64,000 nt of DNA from Betaproteobacteria bacterium (GCA_016720425.1 JADKKQ010000002.1:62001-126000); one strand, 5' to 3'; numbered from the stretch's first letter, positions 18,877-30,387 are shown. Notes: generated from the letters alone by a model not told the origin. A program made the numbers and translations.

Positions 18877-20223
18877 ATGAAGCAGAGGAAACCAAGGATC
18901 GGCGTGCTGGCCGTGGGCCGCTCGACCTTCGACGTCGAATACGCGCAGACGGTGTTCGAGAGCGCGTGGTCGGGGCTGCAGGGCCTCGACGCCGAGCTCG
19001 TCGGCGCGCCGCGCGTCCATTACGAGGCGGATGCGGCGCTTGCCGCCTTCGCCGAGCTCGCCGCCGCCGACGTCGACCTGCTGCTGCTGCTGCAGGTCAC
19101 CTTCACCGACGCCTCGGTGTGCGCCGAGATCGCCGGCAAGCTCACGGTGCCGCTGGTGCTGTGGACGTTTCCCGAGGCGCGCACCGGCGGCCGGCTGCGC
19201 CTCAATTCCTTCTGCGGCGTCAACCTCGCCGCCCACACGCTGAGCCGCAAGGGCAAGTCGCTGGAGAACGTGCACGGCGCGCCCGACAGCAAGGAAGCGC
19301 TGCAGCAGGTCCAGGATGCCGCCACGGCCGCGGCCATCGTGCGCCAGCTGTCCCGTGCCCGCATCCTCGTCGTCGGCGAGCACCCGACCGGGTTCGACGC
19401 CTGCAACTACCGGCCCGACGAGATCCGGGCGCGGTTCGGCGTCGAGTCGGTCACCACCCCGGTGAGCGAATTCCTCGACAGCGTCAAGGCGCTGCCGGAT
19501 TCGGTCGCCGACGCGGCCTACGCCCGGCGCGCCGGCGACTTCAAGAACCTGGGCGAAATGGACCCGGTCGCCACGCGCAAGACGCTCAAGGCGTACGCGG
19601 CGCTGAAGAGCCGCGCCGACACCGAGGGCTTCGACGGCATCGCCGTGCGCTGCTGGCCCGAGTTCTTCACCGAGTACGGCTGCGCGGCCTGCGGCGCGAT
19701 CGCGCTGATGAACGAGGATCAGCGGCCCGGCGGCTGCGAGGCCGACGTGTTCGGCGTGATCTCCTCGCTGGTGCTGCAGGCGGCGTCGGGGCAGGGCGTG
19801 TTCAACACCGACCTCGTCGACATCGACCCGGTGGGCGACTCGGTCGTCTTCTGGCACTGCGGCCAGGCGCCGCTGGAGATGGCCGACCCCGACGTGGAGC
19901 CGCGCGCCACGATCCACTCCAACCGCAAGCTGCCGCTGCTCTCCGAGTTTCCGCTGAAGCCCGGCCGGATCACGCTTTGCCGCATCACCCAGGGCGACGG
20001 CAAGCTGCGCATGATGCTCTCCGGCGGCGAGATGCTGAAGGCGCCGCTGGCCTTCTCAGGCACCTCCGGCGTGGCGCGGCTCGACATCCACGCCGAGGAT
20101 TACCGCACCCGGCTGCTCGAGGCCGGCATGGAGCACCACTCGTCGCTCGCCTACGGCGAATTCCGCCCGGTGCTGCGCCGCGTGGCGCGCTATCTCGACC
20201 TCGAGGTGCTCGAGTTCGCCTGA
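18877..20223 (+). CDS. L-fucose/L-arabinose isomerase-like protein
   Basis: This 448-residue protein resembles the L-fucose isomerase superfamily, metal-dependent ketol isomerases. It has an N-terminal Rossmann-like domain (RIGVLAVGRSTFDVEYAQ), a middle domain, and a C-terminal half with the expected metal-ligand region (AVRCWPEFFTEYG and GGCEADVFGVIS) and a late His-containing MEHHSSLAYG. It should interconvert an aldose and a ketose, which would feed the neighbouring transaldolase. Homologous isomerases act on sulfoquinovose in transaldolase-type sulfoglycolysis, as I recall. The ATG at 18877 has a CAGGAG ribosome site; upstream extension is non-coding in character. Its last 34 bases overlap the convergent di-haem peroxidase gene. 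Confidence 0.8.
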   Translation: MKQRKPRIGVLAVGRSTFDVEYAQTVFESAWSGLQGLDAELVGAPRVHYEADAALAAFAELAAADVDLLLLLQVTFTDASVCAEIAGKLTVPLVLWTFPEARTGGRLRLNSFCGVNLAAHTLSRKGKSLENVHGAPDSKEALQQVQDAATAAAIVRQLSRARILVVGEHPTGFDACNYRPDEIRARFGVESVTTPVSEFLDSVKALPDSVADAAYARRAGDFKNLGEMDPVATRKTLKAYAALKSRADTEGFDGIAVRCWPEFFTEYGCAACGAIALMNEDQRPGGCEADVFGVISSLVLQAASGQGVFNTDLVDIDPVGDSVVFWHCGQAPLEMADPDVEPRATIHSNRKLPLLSEFPLKPGRITLCRITQGDGKLRMMLSGGEMLKAPLAFSGTSGVARLDIHAEDYRTRLLEAGMEHHSSLAYGEFRPVLRRVARYLDLEVLEFA

Positions 20224-21368
20224 GAGGCTGAGAGGCTTTCGAGAAAGGCGACCAGGTCGTCGATCTCGGCGTCGGTCAGCCGCAGCGGCCGCAGGATCTG
20301 CTCGCCGTCGGCGTGCAGCCGCTCCTCGTCCAGTTCCGAATAGTGGCGGACGACGTCGCGCAGCGTGGCCAGGCTGCCGTTGTGCATGTAGGGCGCGGTG
20401 CGCGCGACGTCGCGCAGCGACGGCACCCGGAACTCCCCGAAATTGCGGTGCTCGGCCGCGACGTGGCGGGTCGCGGTGGCGGTCTGCCGCGTGGAATCGT
20501 CGTTGAACGGCCCCAGCAGGTTGTACCGGCTCGCCCGCACGCGCCGGACGCCTTCGTGGCGGCCGGCATCGACACGACCGGGCCCGGCGAAGAACGGGAT
20601 GCCGATGTCGTGGAACTCGCCGTTGGTGAAGTCGGGACCCAGGTGACAGACGTTGCAGCGGCCCTTGCCGACGAAGAGCGCCAGGCCGCGCCGTGCCGGC
20701 GCGGGATAGCGCGCCGCACCGCGGTCGTCGCCGCGCGCCAGCGCATCGCGGAACTCGTCGAACGGCGTGCGCCCGGTGGCGAGCGTCTCCTGGTACGCGG
20801 CGAGCGCCTTGGCGACGTCGACCGCGACCGGTTCGTCGGCGGCGGACGGAGGCGCGCCGAAGCTTTCCCGATAGCGCTCGCGCAGGTCGGCGTCGGCCCG
20901 CACCACCGCGGCCACGTGCGCGAGGTCGCCACCCATTTCGCGCGGATCGAGCAACGGCCGCAGGCTCTGCGCCCAGAGGTTGTCGTTGGCGCCGTCCCAG
21001 CCGAACCAGCGCTGCCGCCGGACGTTGGCGAGGCCGAGGGTGTTGCGGTCGGTGGCGGCCAAGCCGTGCGCGCGCGGCAGCCCGTCGGTGAACGAACGCG
21101 GCGGCAGGTGACAGCTCGCGCAGGCAATCGTCCCCGGGCGCGACAGACGCGGATCGTTGAACAGCCGCTCCCCGAAGGCGATCGACGCGGGCTGGCCGGA
21201 CACGCGGTTCGACGGGTCGCTTTGCCACGGCGGCGGCCAGGGACCGTGCGCGAGAATGGCACGGACCTCCGGCGCGGTGAACGACGGCCCGGCCACGGGC
21301 TCGGCGCCGGTCGCGCCCACGACGAGGCCCGCCACCAGCGCCGCGAGTCCTGAGTACCGGCGGTTCAC
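20190..21368 (-). CDS. Di-haem cytochrome c peroxidase/MauG-family protein
   Basis: This 392-residue exported protein has a signal peptide (about residues 1-22) and two c-type haem sites, CASCH (83-87) and CNVCH (238-242). The layout is that of bacterial cytochrome c peroxidase/MauG: RTAPYMHNGSLATL near the C-terminus and a C-terminal DDLVAFLESL helix are typical. Members either reduce hydrogen peroxide with electrons from cytochrome c or oxidise protein side chains to make cofactors; the sequence does not decide. The GTG start (21366-21368) overlaps the upstream TGA in a GTGA, so it is translationally coupled to the YtkA-like gene. The tail overlaps the convergent isomerase gene. Confidence 0.88.
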   Translation of the reverse strand: MNRRYSGLAALVAGLVVGATGAEPVAGPSFTAPEVRAILAHGPWPPPWQSDPSNRVSGQPASIAFGERLFNDPRLSRPGTIACASCHLPPRSFTDGLPRAHGLAATDRNTLGLANVRRQRWFGWDGANDNLWAQSLRPLLDPREMGGDLAHVAAVVRADADLRERYRESFGAPPSAADEPVAVDVAKALAAYQETLATGRTPFDEFRDALARGDDRGAARYPAPARRGLALFVGKGRCNVCHLGPDFTNGEFHDIGIPFFAGPGRVDAGRHEGVRRVRASRYNLLGPFNDDSTRQTATATRHVAAEHRNFGEFRVPSLRDVARTAPYMHNGSLATLRDVVRHYSELDEERLHADGEQILRPLRLTDAEIDDLVAFLESLSASQANSSTSRSR

Positions 21369-21778
21369 TCGAGCAGCACGGTGGCGGTGAGTCGCTCGGT
21401 GCCGGCGGGGGTGACGAGGTCGAACAGGAGGTCCCAGCGTCCCGGCATGTGGAACATCAGCCCGTCGGCGCGGTAGGTCCCGGTCCCCCGCGCCACGACC
21501 GTCGGCCGGTAGTTCATGCCGTGCCGGTGCTCGGGCATCGTCGCGTCGACGGCGAGCGCGTTCGGCGCCGCGGCGCCGCCGCGCGGACAGACGGCGAGGT
21601 CGAGGGAGAAGAGCTTGCCGGCGGCGAGCGGCGCCGGCACCGCCGCGAACACGATCTCGTAGCGCGCGTTCTCGGCCCGGCCCGTCGTGCCGCGCAGCGC
21701 CTCGCCGCAGGCCCGGCTTGCGTCGGCCGCCACCAGCAGCAGCGTGCCCACGGCCACAGCGACGGGAAATGCGTTCAC
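21365..21778 (-). CDS. YtkA-like exported protein
   Basis: This 137-residue protein has an N-terminal signal segment (VAVAVGTLLLVAADASRA) and a YtkA/FixH-like beta-sandwich. The conserved block is DATMPEHRHGMNYRP, followed by GLMFHMPGRWDLLFDLV and a terminal ERLTATVLLE strand. The HRHGMN and FHMPG His/Met cluster resembles copper-binding sites of periplasmic copper-handling proteins; this is inference. It starts at a GTG (21776-21778) that overlaps the amidohydrolase stop in a GTGA and ends in a GTGA with the di-haem gene, so all three are coupled. It may supply or protect a metal or partner for the haem protein. Confidence 0.78.
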   Translation of the reverse strand: MNAFPVAVAVGTLLLVAADASRACGEALRGTTGRAENARYEIVFAAVPAPLAAGKLFSLDLAVCPRGGAAAPNALAVDATMPEHRHGMNYRPTVVARGTGTYRADGLMFHMPGRWDLLFDLVTPAGTERLTATVLLE

Positions 21779-22671
21779 TTGCCGGGCCCGGGCGTCCATC
21801 CGGCGAACAGCGCCTCGCCGTTGCGCCAGGCGATGCGTTCGGCCAGCGCCGGGGGAAGATCCGCCAGCCACGCGCGCGACCAGTGGGCGTGCTCGACGAT
21901 GTAGTGCCAGCGCTCGGGCGTGAAGGTGTCGGTGCCGACCATGAACCGGTCGGGAAACTCGGTGAACAGCGCCCGCCACTCGGCAGGCACCTTGCCGGCC
22001 GCGCCCTGTTCGCTGCGGAAGGCGAGGTCGCACCAGAGCCTGGGGTGCTTCTTCAGCATCTCGCGCACCGTGTCCGGACGATCGAAGCCCGAGTGTGCCC
22101 ACAGGATGCGGGCCTCCGGGTCCTGCCGGAACAGCCGCTCGATCGCGTCGGCGTCGGAGTGCGCGTGCAGGACCAACCGGTGCTGCTTGGCCAGCGCCAC
22201 CAGGCGTCGCGGCACCGGCAGGTCGGCGTCGGCACCGTAGACGTGGAACTCGCCGATGGCGGCGTAGCGGCTGCGGGCGAGGCGCTCCTCGAGGAACGCG
22301 GCGACGGTGTCGTCCCGCGCCCAGGTGGTCACTTCGCTGCGGCGGCGATAGGGCCGCAGCGACGGCACGACGAGGTCCGGCGCTTCGGACACCAAGCGCT
22401 GGGTGCCGTCGTCGCCGGAGCTCGACACGACGGCGCGCTTCAGCCCGGCCTTGCGCAGGATGGCCACCGCGTCCTTCGGCGGCAGGTTGTCCCAGGCGTC
22501 GTGGCTGTAGTGGATGTGGGCGTCGAAGATCGGGAGTTCGGCCGCCGCGGCAGGGAGGCCCAACGACAGGGCCGCCGGCGCGGCGACGATGGCCAGCAAT
22601 CGTCGTGCCGGGGCGAGCGCAGCGCGCATTGCGGAATCGACTCGGGTTGCCGTCGCTGCGGGTCTCGCCAT
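21775..22671 (-). CDS. Exported amidohydrolase-2 family protein
   Basis: This 298-residue TIM-barrel amidohydrolase has a long Ala-rich signal region (about 1-45, with LLAIVAAPAALSLGLPAAAA) before the mature ELPIFDAHIHYSHDAW. The HxH metal motif is DAHIHYS, with later conserved LVLHAHSDADAI, ILWAHSGFDRP and VGTDTF, giving the expected His and Asp metal ligands. Export to the periplasm is unusual for this mostly cytoplasmic family. It heads the three-gene coupled set with the YtkA-like and di-haem proteins. The ATG at 22671 has a GGAAGGA ribosome site; a second ATG at 22629 is possible. Substrate is unknown. Confidence 0.82.
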   Translation of the reverse strand: MARPAATATRVDSAMRAALAPARRLLAIVAAPAALSLGLPAAAAELPIFDAHIHYSHDAWDNLPPKDAVAILRKAGLKRAVVSSSGDDGTQRLVSEAPDLVVPSLRPYRRRSEVTTWARDDTVAAFLEERLARSRYAAIGEFHVYGADADLPVPRRLVALAKQHRLVLHAHSDADAIERLFRQDPEARILWAHSGFDRPDTVREMLKKHPRLWCDLAFRSEQGAAGKVPAEWRALFTEFPDRFMVGTDTFTPERWHYIVEHAHWSRAWLADLPPALAERIAWRNGEALFAGWTPGPGK

Positions 22672-22959
22672 GGTCGGGGGTCCTTCCGGTTCGGATGTCG
22701 CGTGGGGTGGGCGTGCGGCCGAGCTGCGGCTGCCTGCAGCGAACGGCTCTGGTGGACAGCGGACCGCGGGTCGAGTTCCCGCACCGTTCCGCGTTCGCAC
22801 CGGCGTCCCCTCGGCCCGGCGGAGCCGGGACGTGCTACGCTGGCCCGATGGACGCGTCAACGGTACGGGTTGCCCGTCGTTCAAGCAGTCCTGGCAAATG
22901 CGGAGCGCAACGCTTGGCCTCTCGTACCGCCGGGAGGCCTTCGTGCCTCTGATTCGAGC

Positions 22960-23763
22960 ATGAGCGCGCTCCTTTCGTCGCCCGGCGCGCTGGCCGAGAT
23001 GGGCCGCGCATCGCTGCGCTGGCTCGCCGGCTGGTGGCGGATCGTTCATTTCGGCGCGGTGATCCTGGTGCTCGCGCTTTCGCCCTCGAGCTACGATCGT
23101 GGCCAGCGTCCGGCGCTGGCCCGACAGATCTACCTGGGCACCGCGCCGATCCTGCTGTGGTTCACGGTGCTGTCGTCGCTGATCAGCCTCGTCGTCATCC
23201 GCATCGTGGTCGTGACCGCGCTGAGCTACGGCCTGTCGAAATACGCGCTGGAAATGGTCGTGCGCGTGCTCGTGCTGGAGCTGATCCCGTTGACCTCCGC
23301 GATCTTCGTGGCACTGCGCTGCGCCATTCCGAACGCGGCGGAGGTGTACGACCTGCGCGCGCAGGGCGGCTTCGCGGCGCTGACGCGCGCGGGCGTGGAT
23401 CCGCTGCGCCGGGAGGTGCTGCCGCGCGTGGTCGCCGGCATGTTCTCCGTGCTGCTGCTGGTCGCCGTCGCCTGTGTCGTGACGCTGCTGCTGGCTTACC
23501 TGTCCGTCCATGGTTTCACGACGGCCGGGTTCGCGGGTTACACGCGCACCGTCGGCCGGGTGTTCGGCCCGGGGGTGGCGCTGATCTTCGTGCTGAAGAC
23601 GTTCTTCCTCGCCCTCGCCGTGGGGTTGATTCCGATCGCCACCGTGCTCTTCGAGGGCGCACGCACGCAGCTGCGGTTGAGCGCGGAGCTGCAGGGCCTG
23701 GTGCGCCTGTTCACGGTCGTCCTGCTGATCGAGGCGGCTTCGCTCATCGGCAACTACTACTGA
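22960..23763 (+). CDS. MlaE-family lipid ABC transporter permease
   Basis: This 267-residue protein has five or six hydrophobic helices and the MlaE domain, the permease of retrograde phospholipid transporters. Typical parts are the amphipathic N-terminal helix, LELIPLTSAIFVALRCA in the centre and DPLRREVLPRVVAGMFSV in the conserved cytoplasmic loop. It is divergent from the amidohydrolase across 288 bases in which I see no gene. It is followed 11 bases later by an MlaD-like gene. No MlaF-type ATPase is adjacent, so the ATPase must be encoded elsewhere. The ATG at 22960 is the first good start before the amphipathic helix. Confidence 0.88.
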   Translation: MSALLSSPGALAEMGRASLRWLAGWWRIVHFGAVILVLALSPSSYDRGQRPALARQIYLGTAPILLWFTVLSSLISLVVIRIVVVTALSYGLSKYALEMVVRVLVLELIPLTSAIFVALRCAIPNAAEVYDLRAQGGFAALTRAGVDPLRREVLPRVVAGMFSVLLLVAVACVVTLLLAYLSVHGFTTAGFAGYTRTVGRVFGPGVALIFVLKTFFLALAVGLIPIATVLFEGARTQLRLSAELQGLVRLFTVVLLIEAASLIGNYY

Positions 23764-23774
23764 GGTCCGGCGCG

Positions 23775-24740
23775 ATGACCATGGCTGAAGATCCCGCGGC
23801 ATCGCCTCCCGCCGGCTCGAGCCTCGAGTTCAAGGCCGCCTTGCTCCTGGTCCTGCTGGCGCTGTTGCTCGGCGCCTCGGTGGTCTACCTCATGTACGCC
23901 CGCGGCGCATTCGAGGAAACGCAGCGACTGGTGCTGATCGCCGACGACTCGGAAGGCGTGCTGGTCGGCATGGACATGACCTTCTCGGGTTTTCCGATCG
24001 GCCGTGTGGGTCGCATCGAGCTGGCGGACGATGGCTCCGTGCGCATCCTGATCGACGTGCCGCGCAAGGACGTGCACCGGCTGCGCACGTCGAGCGTTTT
24101 CACGCTGACGCGCGGCCTCGTCGGCGGCACTTACCTGCGCGCGTACTCCGGCATCCCCGCCGATCCGCCGCTTCCCGCCGACGCCGAGCGCCGGGTTCTG
24201 GTCGGCGATGCGACCGCCGAGATCCCGCAGCTCGTGGGCGAGACGCGCGAACTGGTTCGCAACCTGGCCGCACTGACGGCGCCAGATTCGGCGCTGGCCA
24301 CCAGCCTGGGCAACCTGCAGCGGGTCACCGAGCGACTCCAAGGCCCGCGCGGTGCACTCGGCGTGCTGTTCGGGAACGAGGCCGACGCGAGAAAGCTGAT
24401 CGCCGCGCTGGACCGCGGCAACGCCTTGCTGGCCAGGGCAGACAGCTTCGCCGCCAAGGTGGACACGGCGGTGTTCGGTGCCAACGGCATGGCGCCTGAA
24501 GCGCGCGCTGCCGTGCTGCAGCTCAATGCCGCGCTCGCCGACGCGCGCTCCGCGTTGAAACAGGTCGGCACCCTGCTCGAGCAGGCGCAGGCGGTCGCTC
24601 GCAATGCGGAGGTCGCCACCGCCGACCTCGGCGTGCTGCGGGCGGAAGTGGAGGCCAGCCTGCGCAAGGTGGGCGGCATGATCGACGAGATCGATCGTCG
24701 CTGGCCATTTGCGCGCGAGCCCGAGTTGAGGCTGCCATGA
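23775..24740 (+). CDS. MlaD/MCE-domain protein
   Basis: This 321-residue protein has a single N-terminal transmembrane helix (ALLLVLLALLLGASVVYLMY) and one MCE domain (about residues 50-135, with GMDMTFSGFPIGRV and GLVGGTYLRAY). A long alpha-helical C-terminal segment (about 160-320) follows. This is the usual layout of periplasmic MCE hexamer subunits that bind lipids and partner with MlaE. It lies 11 bases after the permease and overlaps the next gene by 4 bases (ATGA). The helical extension is longer than in E. coli MlaD, which suggests a tube or needle-like arrangement; this is inference. Confidence 0.88.
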   Translation: MTMAEDPAASPPAGSSLEFKAALLLVLLALLLGASVVYLMYARGAFEETQRLVLIADDSEGVLVGMDMTFSGFPIGRVGRIELADDGSVRILIDVPRKDVHRLRTSSVFTLTRGLVGGTYLRAYSGIPADPPLPADAERRVLVGDATAEIPQLVGETRELVRNLAALTAPDSALATSLGNLQRVTERLQGPRGALGVLFGNEADARKLIAALDRGNALLARADSFAAKVDTAVFGANGMAPEARAAVLQLNAALADARSALKQVGTLLEQAQAVARNAEVATADLGVLRAEVEASLRKVGGMIDEIDRRWPFAREPELRLP

Positions 24741-25408
24741 CGCGTTTCCCCACCATCGCTTGCGCGCTGGCGCTTGCCGCACTCGTCGCCGCGTGCGCCA
24801 GCAGCCCGCCGGTCCCCGATTGGCAAGGCAATGCCCGGTCCGCCATGGACCGCGCCATCGCGGCCTATCTGTCCGGCGACTCCGCGGTCGCCGACGTCGA
24901 GTTCAGGCGGGCGCGTGCCGAGATTGCCCGCACCGGTCGCACCGATCTGCTCGCGCGCGTCGAACTGATGCGCTGCGCGGCCCGCGTGGCAAGCCTGGTG
25001 TTCGAACGCTGCGAAGGCTTCGAGCGGCTCGCGCCCGACGCCGAAGCCGCCGAGCGCGCATACGCGGACTATCTTGCGGCGCGTGTTGCTCCGGCGGACA
25101 TCGCGCTGCTTCCGCCGCCGCACCGCGCCGTGGCCCCGGCGAGCGTGGGCGCCGACGCTGCCGTCGAAGGCGTGAAGGGCATCGAGGAGCCGCTGTCGAG
25201 GCTGGTGGCGATCGGCGTCCTGTTTCAGGCCGGGCGGGCAAGCCCGCCGGCGATCGCCCTGGCGGCCGATACCGCGTCGTCGCAGGGCTGGCGCAGGCCG
25301 CTCCTCGCCTGGCTGAGCGTCCAGCTGGCACTCGCGGAGAAGGCCGGGAACGCCCAGGAAGCCGAGCGGCTGCGCCGGCGGGTCGGCGTGGTTCAGGACA
25401 GCCGGTGA
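24737..25408 (+). CDS. Outer-membrane lipoprotein of the Mla-type operon
   Basis: This 223-residue protein starts with a lipoprotein signal (MTRFPTIACALALAALVAAC, lipobox LVAAC). The rest is Ala-rich and helical with TPR-like character. It overlaps the MCE gene by ATGA, so it belongs to the same transporter operon and likely bridges the MCE protein to the outer membrane. It is not a recognisable MlaA or MlaC, and no specific family was identified. Confidence 0.75.
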   Translation: MTRFPTIACALALAALVAACASSPPVPDWQGNARSAMDRAIAAYLSGDSAVADVEFRRARAEIARTGRTDLLARVELMRCAARVASLVFERCEGFERLAPDAEAAERAYADYLAARVAPADIALLPPPHRAVAPASVGADAAVEGVKGIEEPLSRLVAIGVLFQAGRASPPAIALAADTASSQGWRRPLLAWLSVQLALAEKAGNAQEAERLRRRVGVVQDSR

Positions 25409-25516
25409 CGGCGCTCGGCGACACGGAATCGGGGAGCGCCGTACCGCCGCGATCCGTCGTGCCAACGCACTGCGTCGAGGCAGACCCGGCCGTCGTGCTC
25501 GTCGCTCGACCCGGGA

Positions 25517-26386
25517 TCAACCGGGGAAGTCGGGGTCGAGCAATCGGCTGACGAAGCGATTGCCGGCGCCGGAGGCCTGCGCGTCGGCAAAGCGCTGGCG
25601 TATCACCTCGCCGAGGGTGCTCGGTCCGCGATCGGAACCCGCTGCCAATGCGCAGTAGTAGCCGAGGTCCTTGGCGGCGTTGCGGATCGTGAATTTGCTG
25701 CCGTCGTAGTCGCCGCCCAGCGCCGGCCCCACGACCTTTTCCAGCGTGCCGGAACGCGCCGCGCCCGCGCCCATGACGGCGTAGAGCGCCTGCCAGTCGA
25801 TGCCGTTGTCGCGCGCGCGCGCGTAGGCCTCGGCCAGCAGCACCACCGTGCCCTGGGTGACGAAGTTGTTCAGCAGCTTGGCGGCGTGACCGCTGCCCAC
25901 CCCGCCCATTCGCTGCACCACCGTCGAGTAGCAGGAGGCGATCCGCTGCACCGCGTCGAAATCGGAGGCGGCGCAGCCGACGAGCGAGCCCAGGACGCCC
26001 GCCTCCGCCTGCGCCGGCCCACCGGTCACCGGCGCGTCGACGAGCCGCACGCCGCGCGCGGACAGCGACTCGGCCAGCGCGCGGGTCACCCGCGGGTCGG
26101 ACGTGGTGGTGTCGATGACGAGATGCCCGGGCCGAAGACCGGGGCCAACGCCGTCGAGGACGGCGCGCACGGCCTCGGCATCGCTCACGGAAAGCACGAT
26201 GACCTCCGCTCCGCGCGCCAGCGCCGCAAGGTTGCTCGCTTCCGCGGCACCGCGCGCGCACAGCCGATCGACCCCGGAGCGATGGCGGTGGGCGTGGACG
26301 CTGACCGGATGGCCGGCGGCAAGGAGGCGCATGGCCATGCCGGTGCCCATCCATCCGGCGCCGACGAAACCGATGGCTGCTTTCAT
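25517..26386 (-). CDS. NAD(P)-dependent beta-hydroxyacid dehydrogenase (HIBADH family)
   Basis: This 289-residue enzyme has the N-terminal nucleotide-binding motif GFVGAGWMGTGMA, the substrate-binding VDAPVTGGPAQAEAG and the catalytic lysine in GHAAKLLNN. These are the hallmarks of 3-hydroxyisobutyrate/tartronate-semialdehyde reductases. It would oxidise a beta-hydroxyacid, or reduce a semialdehyde, with NAD(P). The dinucleotide loop is followed by HAHRHRSG rather than a clear NAD-specific Asp, hinting at NADP use; this is inference. It is divergent from the thioesterase gene across 108 bases. Substrate is unknown; a link to 3-carbon sulfonate or sugar-acid metabolism is possible but unsupported. 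Confidence 0.86.
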   Translation of the reverse strand: MKAAIGFVGAGWMGTGMAMRLLAAGHPVSVHAHRHRSGVDRLCARGAAEASNLAALARGAEVIVLSVSDAEAVRAVLDGVGPGLRPGHLVIDTTTSDPRVTRALAESLSARGVRLVDAPVTGGPAQAEAGVLGSLVGCAASDFDAVQRIASCYSTVVQRMGGVGSGHAAKLLNNFVTQGTVVLLAEAYARARDNGIDWQALYAVMGAGAARSGTLEKVVGPALGGDYDGSKFTIRNAAKDLGYYCALAAGSDRGPSTLGEVIRQRFADAQASGAGNRFVSRLLDPDFPG

Positions 26387-26494
26387 GGGGGTGTCCTGTT
26401 CTCGGGATGGGTGCAAGCCCCGCTCGTCACGACGGATTGCGCAAAGATGTCGCAGAATACGGTACCGACGCTTCCCGATCGAGGCCCCCGCATC

Positions 26495-26935
26495 ATGACA
26501 ACCGCCATCTGGCATCGCCGGCCGACGCTGGCCGACCTTCAGGCAATGTCCCGCGCCACCGCGATCGCGCATCTCGGCATCGAGTTCACCGAGGTCGGGG
26601 ACGACTGCCTCACCGCCCGGATGCCGGTCGATGCACGAACCATCCAGCCCTACGGCCTCCTGCACGGCGGGGCTTCGGTGCTGCTTGCCGAAACCCTGGG
26701 CAGTGCCGCCGCCCACTGCTCCATCGACGACCGCACAGCGCTGACCGTCGGCATCGAGATCAATGCCAATCACGTCCGCGGCGTGCGCGCGGGGTGGGTG
26801 CACGGCACTGCCAGGCCCCTGCACCTCGGACGAACGACCCAGCTCTGGGAGATCCGGGTCGTCGACGATGCCGCCCGGCTGGTCTGCATCTCGCGCCTCA
26901 CGATCGGCGTCGTGCCGCGGGAAGCCAGGGGCTGA
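26495..26935 (+). CDS. Hotdog-fold thioesterase, PaaI/YbdB type
   Basis: This 146-residue protein of the PaaI-like thioesterase family hydrolyses acyl-CoA or aryl-CoA thioesters. The family signature YGLLHGGASVLLAETLGS contains the conserved HGG and the catalytic Glu, followed by IEINANHVRGVRAGWV. These features resemble 1,4-dihydroxy-2-naphthoyl-CoA thioesterase (MenI) and EntH. The ATG at 26495 fits the family length. It is divergent from the dehydrogenase and stands alone. The exact thioester is unknown. Confidence 0.88.
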   Translation: MTTAIWHRRPTLADLQAMSRATAIAHLGIEFTEVGDDCLTARMPVDARTIQPYGLLHGGASVLLAETLGSAAAHCSIDDRTALTVGIEINANHVRGVRAGWVHGTARPLHLGRTTQLWEIRVVDDAARLVCISRLTIGVVPREARG

Positions 26936-27026
26936 CCGCTGCGCGCGGAAGCGGTGGCGCAGACTCGCGTCCGGAGCTTCGGCGGCGGCGCGGCCTGCTG
27001 ACGCCTGCCCCCGGCGGGCCGCCGGA

Positions 27027-27890
27027 TCAGCGGGCGATCTGCCCGAAGTTGCCGCTTTCGAAATCGCGCATCGCCTGCATGATTTCGTCACGGCTGTTCA
27101 TGACGAAGGGGCCGTGGCCGACGATCGGCTCGTCGAGCGGCTGCCCGCTCAACAGCAGAACGACGGAATCCTCCGCCGTGTCGAACACGAGTTCGGTCCC
27201 TTCGCGCTCCAGGACCGCAAGTTCCGCGGCGCGGACGGTGTGTTCGCCAATCCGTATCGTCCCGCGCAGGACGAAAAGCGCCGCAGTGTGGCCCGCCGCA
27301 AGTCCGAATGACGGCCTGCCGCCGGCGTTGAGCCGCAGGTCCCAGACGTTCATCGGCGTGAACGTGCGCGCGGCCCCCGTCGCGGCGCCGTGCTCGCCCG
27401 CGATGACCCGGACCGTGCCGACGTCCCCGGGCAGCGCGACGCGCGGTATCTGTGCGTCGGCAATGCCCTGGTAGCCGGGCGCGGACATCTTGTGCCTGGC
27501 GGGCAGATTGACCCAGAGCTGGACCATCTCGAACACGCCGCCGCGCTGCGCGAAGTCGGCGCTGTGGAACTCCTCGTGCACCAGGCCCGCCGCCGCCGTC
27601 ATCCACTGCACGTCGCCCGGACCGATGGTGCCGCCACCGCCGGACGAGTCCCGATGCGTCACGCCGCCCTGGTAGACGATGGTGACGGTCTCGAAACCGC
27701 GATGCGGATGCTCGCCGACGCCCAGCTTGCGCGTCGTCGGCGGAAAGCTCGCCGGTCCCGCGTAGTCCATCAGCAGAAACGGCGACAGCTCCTCGGCGAC
27801 GTCGTTGTAGGAGAAGATGCTCTGCACCGGAAAGCCGTCGCCGACCCAGTGCCTGCCGCTGCTGCGCTTGATGAATGCCACTCGCTTCAT
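27027..27890 (-). CDS. Pirin-family protein
   Basis: This 287-residue bicupin has an N-terminal cupin with the pirin metal ligands (GEHPHRGFETVTIVYQGGVTH and later VHEEF) and a C-terminal cupin (LFVLRGTIRIGEH). Bacterial pirins include quercetinase-like dioxygenases and redox-sensing regulators; this member could be either. The conserved His pair HPHRGF and HRD are present, so metal binding is likely. It lies 57 bases after the gyrB stop on the same strand and may share its transcript. Confidence 0.88.
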   Translation of the reverse strand: MKRVAFIKRSSGRHWVGDGFPVQSIFSYNDVAEELSPFLLMDYAGPASFPPTTRKLGVGEHPHRGFETVTIVYQGGVTHRDSSGGGGTIGPGDVQWMTAAAGLVHEEFHSADFAQRGGVFEMVQLWVNLPARHKMSAPGYQGIADAQIPRVALPGDVGTVRVIAGEHGAATGAARTFTPMNVWDLRLNAGGRPSFGLAAGHTAALFVLRGTIRIGEHTVRAAELAVLEREGTELVFDTAEDSVVLLLSGQPLDEPIVGHGPFVMNSRDEIMQAMRDFESGNFGQIAR

Positions 27891-27947
27891 GTCCGCCTCC
27901 GCGTGTCGATAACGGCAATGCAGGCGCAGAACGACGCGGGGGACGGA

Positions 27948-30387
<2,440 letters not shown>

